Below are positions 32,545-41,413 of a DNA stretch of 64,000 nt, in pieces (position 1 is the first letter of the stretch; every line of letters starts with the position of its first letter). The stretch is taken from positions 2,294,001 to 2,358,000 of the forward strand of contig CP191518.1 of NCBI GenBank assembly GCA_050516505.1, in the 5' to 3' direction. The stretch comes from Scandinavium ludwigii_A. Its GTDB lineage: Bacteria > Pseudomonadota > Gammaproteobacteria > Enterobacterales > Enterobacteriaceae. The position numbers and the translations under genes are program-made. The notes below the pieces were generated by a model. It did no database searches. It had not been told where the DNA came from and worked only from the letters and a program-made list of their open reading frames with translations.

Positions 32545-34245
32545 ATGAAAACACTACTGGCAATCAACTCCCCCCTGATTAAAAAAATAGCAACGATCTC
32601 TTTTTTAATCGTTTGCCTGGCGTCTGTGCTGTCATGGGAGTTAATTAAAGATGCGTATGGCCATTATAGTCAGGCGCAAAACAACATTGAGCAGTTTTCA
32701 GATTTTTATCGGGTGCTCGATGTCTCAAACAAGCTCGCTGAAGAACGGGGTTATGCCAATCAGTTGATTTTCGCATCGGCTGGAAATATGGCGCACGCTA
32801 AGGCGGCTTTCACTAAAAGCCAGAGAGAAACCGATAAAGCGCTGACAAAAGTGCCTCAGGATATTCTCTCCAGCGCTCTATTGCAGAGTACGCTTTCTCA
32901 TCTGATACGTGGTCGAAAATATGTTGACCATTATGCGACAGGCCCCAGAACAGACCCTCAACAAGCAAAAAAAGCCGTTGATATGATGATGGAGTCGACT
33001 GAATACTTTCATAATGTGTTATTTGTCAAAACAGAATCCTTCATCAAAATGGAGCCCACGGCCTTCAGTGCCATTTTGCAAGGTCAGGCCCTGGGTGAGT
33101 TAAGAAACTCAACAGGGAAACTGGGGTCCTATTTCTTATATTATCTGAATACGGGAAAGCCGCTGCCTGAAGCCCAGTTGGAAAAAATATCACGTGCCTG
33201 GCAACAAATCGAAACCCAGTGGTGGTTGCTGGGTATTCCAACCAACTATAGCTCAGACACAAACGCATTCCATACGTTAATGCTACAAACGCGACATAAT
33301 TTTCAGAATAAAGGGGCGGCACTAATACGTCACCTGCAAAGTCAAAGTGAATACAGAGAACCTTATTCCGTCTCGGTTAACGAATTTACTGTCCGTTATC
33401 AAAACAGCCTGAATACATTTAATGACATGCTTCAAATGTATTTATTCACCGTTCACCAGTATTACGACAAAGTGAAAGACCAGGCGCTGGCGCATTTTAT
33501 CCTGACGCTTATTATTCTTTTCTCTATCTACTCCCTGGCGAGTATCGGCCTTCTTTATATCCACTTTAAGGTCGTTAAGCCCTTGTTGAAGTTGAATATC
33601 CGGGCACAATCCCTGGGAGACGATGACGTGCCAGTGGCCCCGCATCAGGAGGTCTGCGAGATAAAAGCGTTAGAGTCCAGTCTGGATAAGCTCGAAGAAC
33701 ATATGGATGAAAACAGACTTCTCAGCGATGAGCTCAAAAAACTGACAGAAATAGATGCCCTCACCGGGGTGTTAAACCGTCGCGGGTTTGAACTTCGGGG
33801 GAAAAATCTACTGGCGGCGTGGAGCGAGGAGATGCCGGTCTGGCTGGTGTTGTTAGATATTGACCATTTTAAACGCATCAATGACACCTGGGGCCATCCC
33901 GCGGGAGACAAGGTTCTGGCCCGCCTGGGCGAGACACTGAATCATGCTGCGCAACCCGATTGGGTTGTTGCCCGAATTGGCGGTGAGGAGTTTGCCGTGA
34001 TGTTCCGTTCAGACTCCCAACAGGAGGTACTGAGCTATGTTCACCAGTTGCAAATGGCCTGTAGAAATATGCGTGTCACCACCGAAATGGGCGATGTCAT
34101 TCAGTTAACCGCCAGTTTTGGCGTGGCTAAAGGTGCACCCGCAGACCTGGCCACAACGATGTATGAGGCCGACCAGGCGCTCTATCAATCGAAAGAATCA
34201 GGTCGCGATAAAATAACCGGCATTGAAGAAACCCAGTCGCACTAA
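32545..34245 (+). CDS. Membrane diguanylate cyclase (GGDEF)
   Basis: 566 residues. Membrane helix at about 10-32, a large periplasmic helical sensor region (33-310), a second helix (about 315-338), a short HAMP-like or coiled linker, and a C-terminal GGDEF domain (about 395-560). The active site reads GGEEF at 479-483, and EIDALTGVLNRRGF is intact, so c-di-GMP synthesis is expected. The inhibitory I-site RxxD position reads QPDW, so product feedback is probably lost. gcaggaacagac precedes the ATG. Ligand unknown. Its stop overlaps the convergent VF530 gene stop. Confidence 0.92.
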   Translation: MKTLLAINSPLIKKIATISFLIVCLASVLSWELIKDAYGHYSQAQNNIEQFSDFYRVLDVSNKLAEERGYANQLIFASAGNMAHAKAAFTKSQRETDKALTKVPQDILSSALLQSTLSHLIRGRKYVDHYATGPRTDPQQAKKAVDMMMESTEYFHNVLFVKTESFIKMEPTAFSAILQGQALGELRNSTGKLGSYFLYYLNTGKPLPEAQLEKISRAWQQIETQWWLLGIPTNYSSDTNAFHTLMLQTRHNFQNKGAALIRHLQSQSEYREPYSVSVNEFTVRYQNSLNTFNDMLQMYLFTVHQYYDKVKDQALAHFILTLIILFSIYSLASIGLLYIHFKVVKPLLKLNIRAQSLGDDDVPVAPHQEVCEIKALESSLDKLEEHMDENRLLSDELKKLTEIDALTGVLNRRGFELRGKNLLAAWSEEMPVWLVLLDIDHFKRINDTWGHPAGDKVLARLGETLNHAAQPDWVVARIGGEEFAVMFRSDSQQEVLSYVHQLQMACRNMRVTTEMGDVIQLTASFGVAKGAPADLATTMYEADQALYQSKESGRDKITGIEETQSH

Positions 34246-34526
34246 TCCTGCGGCGTCTTACCCTGCCAGTTGGCCCAAGGACTGTCATGATCATTGTTTT
34301 CCTGCTCGTCATGCAGGGAATCAATGTACAGGTCTTCAACTTCTTTGCGTGCCCATGGCGTACGACGCAGAAATTTCAGGCTCGATTTAATGCTCGGGTC
34401 GCTTTTGAAACAGTTAATCTTGATGCGTTTCGCCAGTTCGGGCCAGCCGTATTTATTCACCAGCGTGTTGAGTAATGCTTCAAGTGTGACGCCGTGCAGC
34501 GGATCTTTGGAGGGCGGGTTAGTCAT
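34242..34526 (-). CDS. VF530-family (DUF2132) DNA-binding protein
   Basis: 94 residues from ATG 34526, with aggaaacag directly upstream. The conserved core DPLHGVTLEALLNTLVNKYG, followed by W..LA..I.INCF..DPSIKSSLKFLR, is that of the small VF530 family, which has a SAP-like DNA-binding fold and no firmly known role. Convergent with the diguanylate cyclase, overlapping stop to stop by 4 bp. Confidence 0.85.
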   Translation of the reverse strand: MTNPPSKDPLHGVTLEALLNTLVNKYGWPELAKRIKINCFKSDPSIKSSLKFLRRTPWARKEVEDLYIDSLHDEQENNDHDSPWANWQGKTPQD

Positions 34527-34668
34527 TCTGTTTCCTGCGATTCCTGTGAAATTGCGCACACCATACTGGCTCCAAAAGCCATGTGCAACCTACGGGTAGC
34601 CCGGCACATGCTTCAGGCAAAAAAAACGGGGCACTCGATGAGGAGCGCACCCGCTACGTTATTATCTT

Positions 34669-36771
34669 TTATGCTTTGGCTCGTTGGGCGATGATCTCAT
34701 CGGCGACGTTGCGCGGTGCTTCGGCGTAATGATGAAACTCCATGCTGTACGTGGCACGGCCTTGAGACATCGACCGCAGGGTGGTGGAATACCCGAACAT
34801 CTCCGCCAGTGGCACATCGGCGCGAATGATTTGGCTACCAAATCGTTCATCCATGCCCTGCACCATTCCACGTCGCGACGACAAATCGCCCATGATATTC
34901 CCGGCATAGTCTTCCGGCGTCTCCACTTCCACGTGCATTATCGGCTCGAGAATGGCCGGGTCCGCATGACGAACGCCCTCTTTGAAACCAAAGATAGCCG
35001 CCATGCGGAACGCCAGTTCTGACGAGTCGACGTCATGATACGAACCAAACGTCAGGGTCGCTTTCACATCCACCACCGGATACCCAGCCAGCACGCCGCT
35101 GTTCATCGCTTCACGCAGACCTTTCTCCACCGAAGGAATGTATTCTCGTGGAACCACGCCGCCTTTGGTCGCGTCTTCGAATTTGAATCCGCTGCCGGGC
35201 TCTTGCGGTTCCAGGCTCAGCACCACATGACCGTACTGCCCTTTCCCACCGGACTGGCGCACAAATTTGCCTTCGATGTCCTTCACCGGTTTGCGGATCG
35301 TTTCCCGGTATGTGACCTGCGGTCGCCCGATATTCGCCTCCACGCCAAACTCGCGTTTCATGCGGTCGACGATGATCTCAAGATGTAATTCACCCATCCC
35401 GGAAATAATCGTCTGCCCAGATTCTTCATCCGTATGCAAGCGGAACGACGGATCTTCCGCCGCCAGACGCTGCAGCGCGATGCCCATTTTCTCCTGATCG
35501 GCCTTGGTTTTCGGTTCGATCGCCAGAGAAATCACCGGTTCCGGAAACTCCATACGTTCCAGCGTGATGACGTGGTCAGGGTCCGACAACGTATCCCCGG
35601 TGGTCACGTCTTTCAGCCCGACGCAGGCCGCGATATCCCCGGCGCGCAACTCGTCCACTTCATGTCGGTCATTCGCATGCATCAGCACGATGCGGCCTAT
35701 TCGCTCTTTCTTGCCTTTGACCGGGTTATACACAGCGTCGCCTTTTCTCAAAACGCCCGAATAAACGCGAATAAAGGTCAATTGGCCGACGTACGGGTCG
35801 GTCATCAGCTTAAACGCCAGCGCCGAGAACGGTTCGTCATCGCTTGGGTGACGCTCCGCCGGTTGGCCCTTTTCATCAACGCCGTCAATGGCCGGAACGT
35901 CCAGCGGCGACGGCATCAGCTCCACCACCGCATCGAGCATACGCTGCACGCCTTTATTTTTAAAAGCGCTGCCACACAGCATCGGCTGAATTTCACCGGC
36001 AATCGTGCGCTGTCGAAGTCCAGCGATAATATCCGCTTCGTCGAGGTTGCCCGTTTCCAGATACTTATCCATCAGCACATCATTGGCCTCCGCAGCAGCA
36101 GAAACCATCTTCTCGCGCCACTCCTGCGCGGTTTCCAGTAACTCCGCCGGAACCGGGCCATAGCTGAAGGTCATACCCTGGGTTTCGTCTTCCCAATGGA
36201 TCGCCCGCATTTTGATGAGATCAACCACACCGGAAAAATGCTCTTCCGCGCCAACCGGAATGACAATCGGCACCGGATTCGCTTTCAGGCGGTCTTTCAT
36301 CATCTGCACGACGCGGAAAAAATCGGCACCCTGGCGGTCCATTTTGTTAACGAAGGCCAGCCGCGGTACGTGGTATTTGTTGGCCTGACGCCATACGGTT
36401 TCGGACTGCGGCTGCACCCCACCAACCGAGTCATATACCATCACTGCGCCGTCGAGCACGCGCATGGAACGTTCCACTTCAATGGTGAAATCCACGTGGC
36501 CGGGGGTATCGATAATATTGATCCGATGCGGCTCAAAATTACGATCCATGCCGGGCCAGAAAGCACTGACGGCGGCAGAGGTAATGGTAATACCGCGCTC
36601 CTGCTCCTGCGCCATCCAGTCCGTCGTCGCAGCGCCATCGTGCACTTCACCCAGCTTGTGGCTCATTCCGGTGTAAAACAGAATGCGCTCGGTCGTGGTG
36701 GTTTTACCGGCATCGATATGCGCGGAGATGCCGATGTTGCGGTAACGTTCGAGGGGGATGGGTCGAGGCAT
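34669..36771 (-). CDS. fusA: Elongation factor G paralogue (EF-G2)
   Basis: 700 residues, full-length EF-G: GTPase G1 AHIDAGKTTTTERI (18-31), switch region ERGITITSAA, G3 IIDTPGHVDF, G4 NKMDRQGADF, G5 CGSAFKNKG, then domains II-V with GMGELHLEIIVDRMKREFGV and GSYHDVDSSELAF. It is very close to E. coli FusA but clearly distinct, and it stands alone rather than beside rpsL-rpsG-tufA. It probably catalyses translocation or ribosome recycling under special conditions, or gives fusidic-acid tolerance. The housekeeping copy should be elsewhere. Divergent from an ArsR-type regulator. Confidence 0.93.
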   Translation of the reverse strand: MPRPIPLERYRNIGISAHIDAGKTTTTERILFYTGMSHKLGEVHDGAATTDWMAQEQERGITITSAAVSAFWPGMDRNFEPHRINIIDTPGHVDFTIEVERSMRVLDGAVMVYDSVGGVQPQSETVWRQANKYHVPRLAFVNKMDRQGADFFRVVQMMKDRLKANPVPIVIPVGAEEHFSGVVDLIKMRAIHWEDETQGMTFSYGPVPAELLETAQEWREKMVSAAAEANDVLMDKYLETGNLDEADIIAGLRQRTIAGEIQPMLCGSAFKNKGVQRMLDAVVELMPSPLDVPAIDGVDEKGQPAERHPSDDEPFSALAFKLMTDPYVGQLTFIRVYSGVLRKGDAVYNPVKGKKERIGRIVLMHANDRHEVDELRAGDIAACVGLKDVTTGDTLSDPDHVITLERMEFPEPVISLAIEPKTKADQEKMGIALQRLAAEDPSFRLHTDEESGQTIISGMGELHLEIIVDRMKREFGVEANIGRPQVTYRETIRKPVKDIEGKFVRQSGGKGQYGHVVLSLEPQEPGSGFKFEDATKGGVVPREYIPSVEKGLREAMNSGVLAGYPVVDVKATLTFGSYHDVDSSELAFRMAAIFGFKEGVRHADPAILEPIMHVEVETPEDYAGNIMGDLSSRRGMVQGMDERFGSQIIRADVPLAEMFGYSTTLRSMSQGRATYSMEFHHYAEAPRNVADEIIAQRAKA

Positions 36772-36902
36772 GATGCGTCCTTAAGTCAGTTGACTGTCAT
36801 TCCACGGCCGGAATTGGCCGCGGGTTATGTAACGGCATCTATAATAGTACAACTGTACGAGTATATTCGAACTATAATACCTATTGGAGTCATCGGCTAA
36901 AC

Positions 36903-36937
36903 GCCCTGCGGCGCTTCACCTTCGCGGGCCTACGGGC
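36903..36937. repeat. REP-like palindromic element
   Basis: gccctgcggcgcttcacctt (36903-36922), then cgcgggcctacggg, has the stem and the GGCCTACGGG tail of enterobacterial REP (BIME) units. It lies in the divergent region between the EF-G paralogue and the ArsR gene. Confidence 0.55.
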
Positions 36938-37018
36938 AAGACGTGACTTTAATTAACCTCTTTCGGTATATTAGCCCCCTCTCGCCCCCGTACATTCAAC
37001 GGTAAACAAAGGAACAGT

Positions 37019-37333
37019 ATGATCGCCAATCATCCGGAACGTGAACAAATCCGCCTGGAAAATGTCCTTTTTGCGTTGGGGAATGCGCTGCGACTGGAGA
37101 TAGTGAAAGCCTTAGCTGACGGCAGTGAACTGAGTTGTGGCGCGCTGCGTCAGGACGTAGCGAAGTCGACCATGACCCATCACTGGCGCGTTTTGCGTGA
37201 CAGTGGCGTTATCTGGCAACGCCCTCAGGGCCGGGAGAATAGGATTTCCCTGCGCCGCGACGATTTAGACATACGTTTCCCTGGATTACTGGATACGCTG
37301 CTTCAGTCTATCCGAAACAATTCTTCGCAATAG
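37019..37333 (+). CDS. ArsR-family winged-helix regulator
   Basis: 104 residues, one winged helix (about 15-85): LGNALRLEIVKALADGSELS, then CGALRQDVAKSTMTHHWRVLRDSGVIWQRPQGRENRISLR (as a span, 41-80). A Cys occurs in helix 3 (SCGALR) but the classical metal-binding CVCDL is missing, so a metal effector is unsupported. Aaaggaacagt precedes the ATG. It diverges from the EF-G paralogue and is followed by a small ProQ/FinO protein. Regulation of either neighbour is possible. Confidence 0.85.
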   Translation: MIANHPEREQIRLENVLFALGNALRLEIVKALADGSELSCGALRQDVAKSTMTHHWRVLRDSGVIWQRPQGRENRISLRRDDLDIRFPGLLDTLLQSIRNNSSQ

Positions 37334-37431
37334 CGCAAATACCCACCAAAAGTAGTACCTGCCCGTCCCCTACGCCTGGCATATCTTTGTTTTATACTCA
37401 TAAAAAAACCAGATATCTTTGGGGCATTACC

Positions 37432-37770
37432 GTGGATAAAAACCAACGTGCCATTCTGCTGCGTGAGAGTTGGCCCTTGCTCTTTGCGCAGGAACCGCCT
37501 AAGCCGATTAAAGTCCGCATCATGCAGGATCTCATTAACGATGCTGCTCGGCGTGAGATTGATTTCCCTGGGGTTGAGATTGGTAAAGCGCTGAAACGCT
37601 ATACTCGCACTATTCCCTATCAAATGGCGCTCGCCAGTGAACCCCAGCGTTACGGCATCGACGGTAAACCCGACGGCGTGGTAACGGATGAACAACGCGC
37701 CATGGCGCAGAACTGGTTGAATAACAACCCAAATTATCCCAAAAGGGTTGAGCGGTCGGAAAAAGCTTGA
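37432..37770 (+). CDS. Small ProQ/FinO-domain RNA-binding protein
   Basis: 112 residues from GTG 37432, with ttggggcattacc upstream; earlier in-frame starts fall in the promoter-like tttatactc stretch. The chain is essentially one ProQ/FinO domain: ILLRESWPLLFAQEPPKPIK, then IGKALKRYTRTIPYQMAL and RYGIDGKPDGVVTDEQ. Such proteins bind structured RNAs and 3' ends and assist sRNA pairing. The linker and C-terminal domain of chromosomal ProQ are missing, as in the minimal family members. RNA targets unknown. Confidence 0.85.
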   Translation: MDKNQRAILLRESWPLLFAQEPPKPIKVRIMQDLINDAARREIDFPGVEIGKALKRYTRTIPYQMALASEPQRYGIDGKPDGVVTDEQRAMAQNWLNNNPNYPKRVERSEKA

Positions 37771-37876
37771 GCGCAGAATGCGTTTTGAGACGTTCACAAA
37801 CTTTCCAGGTTGCTCCACAAATCGAATCATACGAGAATGAGCTTCGCTAATGTGAAGGCCTGAATAAAACAGGGAT

Positions 37877-39208
37877 ATGATTATCAGCTCACGTAAACTC
37901 TCCATCATTGCACGCGTCACTATCACCGGGGCGCTGATTGCCAGCGCGCTTCTGCTTGCGAATTGCACGTCAGAAAAACCGAAATCGTTGGTGACTCCGC
38001 TGCCTCCGGTAGCCAAACATCCGCTACCCGATAGGCCCGCCGACAATCAGCCCGTGCGCGGCGTGTGGCTGACCACCGTTTCGCGACTCGACTGGCCGCC
38101 GGTGGCCTCGGTAAACATCAGTGATCCTGTGACTCGCGCCAATCAGCAAAAAAAAGCGCTGACCGACAAGCTGGATAAGCTGCAAAGCCTCGGCATTAAC
38201 ACCGTCTTCTTCCAGATTAAGCCCGATGGCACTGCACTTTGGCCGTCCCAGATTTTGCCCTGGTCCGATATGCTGACCGGTAAAGTGGGCCAGGATCCGG
38301 GTTACGATCCGTTGCAGTTTATGCTCGATGAAGCGCACAAACGCGGAATGAAAGTCCACGCGTGGTTAAACCCGTATCGCGTCTCGACCAATACCAAACC
38401 TGGCACCGTCGCGGAGCTGAATCGCACGATTTCAATGCATCCGTCCAGTGTGTTTGTGGCGCATCGCGACTGGATCAGAACCTCCGGCGATCGCTATGTT
38501 ATCGACCCCGGCATTCCCGAAGCGCGTGACTGGATAACCAGCATTGTGGCGGAAGTGGTGTCGCGCTACCCGGTCGACGGCGTGCAGTTCGATGATTACT
38601 TCTATACCGAAACCGCCGGTTCTGCCCTGAACGACAGCCAGACATTCCGCATTTACGGCCAGGGTTATGCTTCGAAGGCTGACTGGCGTCGACACAATAC
38701 CGAGCAGTTAATAACCCAGGTCTCGCGAACCATCAAACAGCTGAATCCAAATGTACAGTTTGGCGTAAGCCCGGCAGGCGTATGGCGCAACCGTTCGCAC
38801 GATCCGGCCGGGTCTGATACCCGTGGCGCGGCGGCGTATGATGAATCGTATGCCGACACCCGTTTGTGGGTGCAAAAAGGCCTGCTGGATTATATTGCGC
38901 CGCAGGTTTACTGGCCGTTCGCTCGCAATGCGGCGCGTTACGACGTGCTGGCAAAATGGTGGGCTGATGTGGTGAAACCGACGCACACCCGTTTGTATAT
39001 CGGTGTGGCGCTGTATAAAGTCGGGGAACCGTCCAGGAATGAGCCAGACTGGACCGTGCAGGGCGGCGTACCTGAGCTGAAAAAACAGCTCGATTTGAAC
39101 GACGCGCTGCCGGAAATTCAGGGCACCATTCTGTTCCGTGAAAATAACCTCAATCAGCCACAGACTCAGCAGGCGGTAAATTACCTGCGCAGTCGCTGGG
39201 GAAGCTGA
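37877..39208 (+). CDS. digH: Divisome-localised glycosyl hydrolase lipoprotein
   Basis: 443 residues, clear orthologue of E. coli DigH (YddW). Lipoprotein signal with lipobox LLANC (Cys30), then the GHL10 glycosyl-hydrolase-like domain: RGVWLTTVSRLDWPPV, GINTVFFQIKPDGTALWPS, MKVHAWLNPYRVS, VDGVQFDDYFYTE (probable catalytic Asp pair) and FGVSPAGVWRNRSHDP. It acts in the envelope on denuded peptidoglycan glycans at the division site. Codon use is typical of the chromosome. Confidence 0.95.
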   Translation: MIISSRKLSIIARVTITGALIASALLLANCTSEKPKSLVTPLPPVAKHPLPDRPADNQPVRGVWLTTVSRLDWPPVASVNISDPVTRANQQKKALTDKLDKLQSLGINTVFFQIKPDGTALWPSQILPWSDMLTGKVGQDPGYDPLQFMLDEAHKRGMKVHAWLNPYRVSTNTKPGTVAELNRTISMHPSSVFVAHRDWIRTSGDRYVIDPGIPEARDWITSIVAEVVSRYPVDGVQFDDYFYTETAGSALNDSQTFRIYGQGYASKADWRRHNTEQLITQVSRTIKQLNPNVQFGVSPAGVWRNRSHDPAGSDTRGAAAYDESYADTRLWVQKGLLDYIAPQVYWPFARNAARYDVLAKWWADVVKPTHTRLYIGVALYKVGEPSRNEPDWTVQGGVPELKKQLDLNDALPEIQGTILFRENNLNQPQTQQAVNYLRSRWGS

Positions 39209-39222
39209 TTTTTAATGGTATC

Positions 39223-39248
39223 GCCCGGTGGTACGTCGTTAACCGGGC
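39223..39248. terminator. Hairpin between digH and the sigma factor gene
   Basis: gcccggt (39223-39229) and accgggc (39242-39248) form a 7-bp stem between convergent genes. There is no strong T-run. Confidence 0.4.
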
Positions 39249-39304
39249 ATACCGTGCCTTCAGAATCCAGGCCCGAAAAGCGCGCGCGCCATCGGGCTAT
39301 TTAC

Positions 39305-39862
39305 TTACTCCGTCAAATCATCGTAAACGCTGCGTAACCGGGTGCGCAGATAAAGCACGGCTTTGTGTTTTCGGGAAAGCAGCGCTTGCACGCTGTCCCC
39401 GGTTTCCTCGGCCAATTCTTTATAGCTCAGCCCTTCCAGCTCCGTACGTTCAAACACTTCGCGCTGTGCGGGCGGCAATGCCGCCAATGCATCGTTCAGT
39501 TCTTCCCAAAGCAGCGACTTCAGATAATCGTCTTCGGGCGTTTGCGCCACACCAAATAACGTTTCCGCCAGTTCGTCTTCCGGGAAATCACCGTCATCGT
39601 CAGCCGTATAAAACGCCGACAGCGGTAACTCACGCTTTTTACGCGCCCTGTCGGTGAGTTCGTTCCGGGCGGCGCGGAACAACCAGGCGGCGATATTTTC
39701 CACCGGTTGTTCCACTTTCATCAGCTGCCAGGTAATTTCCTGTAATACGTCATCGGCATCTTCACGCACCGCCGTGCGGCCACGGATAAACGCGGTTAGC
39801 CGCGAACGACAGGCGTTCAGCGCTGAAACCAGCAGGGAATCCTTCGCCATTCCGGCTTTCAT
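39305..39862 (-). CDS. ECF-type RNA polymerase sigma factor
   Basis: 185 residues. Region 2: EDADDVLQEITWQLMKVEQP, then ENIAAWLFRAARNELTDRARKK (about 35-78). Region 4: LPPAQREVFERTELEGLSYK followed by ELAEETGDSVQALLSRKHKAV. ATG 39862 lies 5 bp after the stop of the His-rich membrane protein, with aaggcgag upstream, so translation is coupled. A Met at codon 5 is an alternative. It fits no classical iron-uptake FecI arrangement. The upstream membrane protein and outer-membrane genes are candidates for regulator and targets. Confidence 0.88.
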   Translation of the reverse strand: MKAGMAKDSLLVSALNACRSRLTAFIRGRTAVREDADDVLQEITWQLMKVEQPVENIAAWLFRAARNELTDRARKKRELPLSAFYTADDDGDFPEDELAETLFGVAQTPEDDYLKSLLWEELNDALAALPPAQREVFERTELEGLSYKELAEETGDSVQALLSRKHKAVLYLRTRLRSVYDDLTE

Positions 39863-39867
39863 CCGGT

Positions 39868-40311
39868 TTACTCGCCTTCTGGCGTTTTTACGACAGGCTC
39901 ATCAGGCTGTTGACGCACATCCGCCCTTTCGTCACGGCGTTCATGCCAGCCGCGGTGATGACAGTGTCCACGTCGACCAAAACCCTCACGACGCTGTTGC
40001 ATAAAGGTTTCGCGCTGTTCCGGGGTCATTTGCATCCAGCGTTCGTGCATCCGACGGCGCATTCCGCCAAACATGCCCGGACGGAAACCGAGGCCGCCAA
40101 ACAGAATGCGGCACAGCACCAGCAGTCCTAGCGCCTGCCAGAAGCCAATCGCTTTCACGCCGATAATCGCGGGCAGCAGCGCGTTCCACAGCGACATCAC
40201 CAACAGACCCAGAGCCACAAAAATGACTGCGCCCATCATCAGTGGTTTCGCCATCCGATGACCGCCAAATCCGCGGCCATGTCGATGTCCATGCATGTCA
40301 AAATCTCTCAT
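39868..40311 (-). CDS. His-rich two-helix membrane protein coupled to the sigma factor
   Basis: 147 residues. The N-terminal MHGHRHGRGFGGHR is His/Gly-rich. Two membrane helices lie at about 21-44 and 50-73. The C-terminal ~75 residues are basic, with RWMQMTPEQRETFMQQRREG resembling the TPEQ repeats of Spy/CpxP proteins, and a second His/Cys-rich patch GRRGHCHHRGWHERR. Both ends should be on the same membrane face. It directly precedes the sigma gene (5-bp gap), so it could be its anti-sigma or metal-sensing partner. No named family; function is inference. Confidence 0.7.
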   Translation of the reverse strand: MRDFDMHGHRHGRGFGGHRMAKPLMMGAVIFVALGLLVMSLWNALLPAIIGVKAIGFWQALGLLVLCRILFGGLGFRPGMFGGMRRRMHERWMQMTPEQRETFMQQRREGFGRRGHCHHRGWHERRDERADVRQQPDEPVVKTPEGE

Positions 40312-40408
40312 TAGAAATACCTCTTATTAGGAATTAAATCGTGTTCGTGCTGAGGTAGACGATTGAGGGGGAGAAATATTGCTAAAAAATGGAAAAAAAA
40401 CGGAAGGA

Positions 40409-41362
40409 TTAAAAACTCATCGCCAGGCCGACGCCGTAGCCGGTGGTGTTTTCACCAAACATAAAACGGCCCACCAGCCGGGTGCGGGTAATAAAAACGG
40501 GGTATTTGCTGCTGTCCAGTTCGATGCCTAAACCCAAAGAACTTAAGCTATTAAAGCCCAGTTCGCCGCGCTGAGAACCCAGGTATTCGGTGTGAGCGCC
40601 TTCAAGTACATAACGCACCGGGCTTTTGAGCAGTGTCCAGTCAAATATGGGTGCCCGGCGGCGTAGATAAAGGCCCAGATTTTGCGCGCTAGCTTCCCCC
40701 TGTACGGCTTCCGAGGTGCTACCAAAGGTTTGCAAATTCATGCTGGAGTAGCGTAGCTCCACATCGATATCCTGTGGTTTTGACACCAGCTCATAATCAA
40801 GCATCAGCGAACCGCCCAGCCCGTAGGCATTCAGCCGCCCGCCGTCGAGAAACGCGAATTCCACATTTCGACGCCGTTCCAGCACAAAGCTGCCGATGCG
40901 CACATCACTCGCCATGGTGCCCAACATCACGTTAGCAATGGGACGAATAACCAGTTTGCCGCCCCATTGGTCGGTATACAGCGGGAAATCCCAGCCGATA
41001 CCGCCGGTGGCGGTCAGGCTGTTCCATTTGGTGGGGATTTTGCGGGTGCGGGTGCCGTCAGATAAGACGAAATGTGGATCGAAGCGGCTGTAGCCCATGG
41101 TGCCTTCGACATAAATGGGCACACTTTCACTGAGTGTCGCCCCGCCGCCGAACTGGGTAATGTCGAGTTCATTGTTATCACCGCCGCCGCTACCGATGTT
41201 CAGGTCGCTGGCGGTAACGTCCGGCACGACCGTATAGCTCATCAGCGAGAGCACGGCATTGGCGCGATGTCGAATCCGACTCCCATCGGCGGCATAACTT
41301 AGCGCGGCCGGAAGACAGGCGGCGAAAAGCAGAAGCCGAATACCCGGGAACAGTATGTTCAT
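40409..41362 (-). CDS. Outer-membrane beta-barrel protein
   Basis: 317 residues: signal peptide MNILFPGIRLLLFAACLPAA ending SYA, then alternating beta-strand sequence finishing in the typical outer-membrane C-terminus GYGVGLAMSF (terminal Phe). Strands such as LWYS-like YVEGTMGYSRFDP and LVIRPIANVMLGT suggest a medium barrel of perhaps 12-14 strands. No family recognised with certainty. Same strand as the sigma-factor pair and MipA-like gene, spaced by 97 and 51 bp. Confidence 0.7.
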   Translation of the reverse strand: MNILFPGIRLLLFAACLPAALSYAADGSRIRHRANAVLSLMSYTVVPDVTASDLNIGSGGGDNNELDITQFGGGATLSESVPIYVEGTMGYSRFDPHFVLSDGTRTRKIPTKWNSLTATGGIGWDFPLYTDQWGGKLVIRPIANVMLGTMASDVRIGSFVLERRRNVEFAFLDGGRLNAYGLGGSLMLDYELVSKPQDIDVELRYSSMNLQTFGSTSEAVQGEASAQNLGLYLRRRAPIFDWTLLKSPVRYVLEGAHTEYLGSQRGELGFNSLSSLGLGIELDSSKYPVFITRTRLVGRFMFGENTTGYGVGLAMSF

Positions 41363-41413
41363 GCGTTTTCGCTCCTCCCGCTGGCGTTCAACGCTGGAAC
41401 GCGCTGTTAATCG

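Noticed and set aside
34684..36900. Several long frames antisense to the EF-G paralogue
   Set aside because: They mirror a highly conserved gene and have no domain content.
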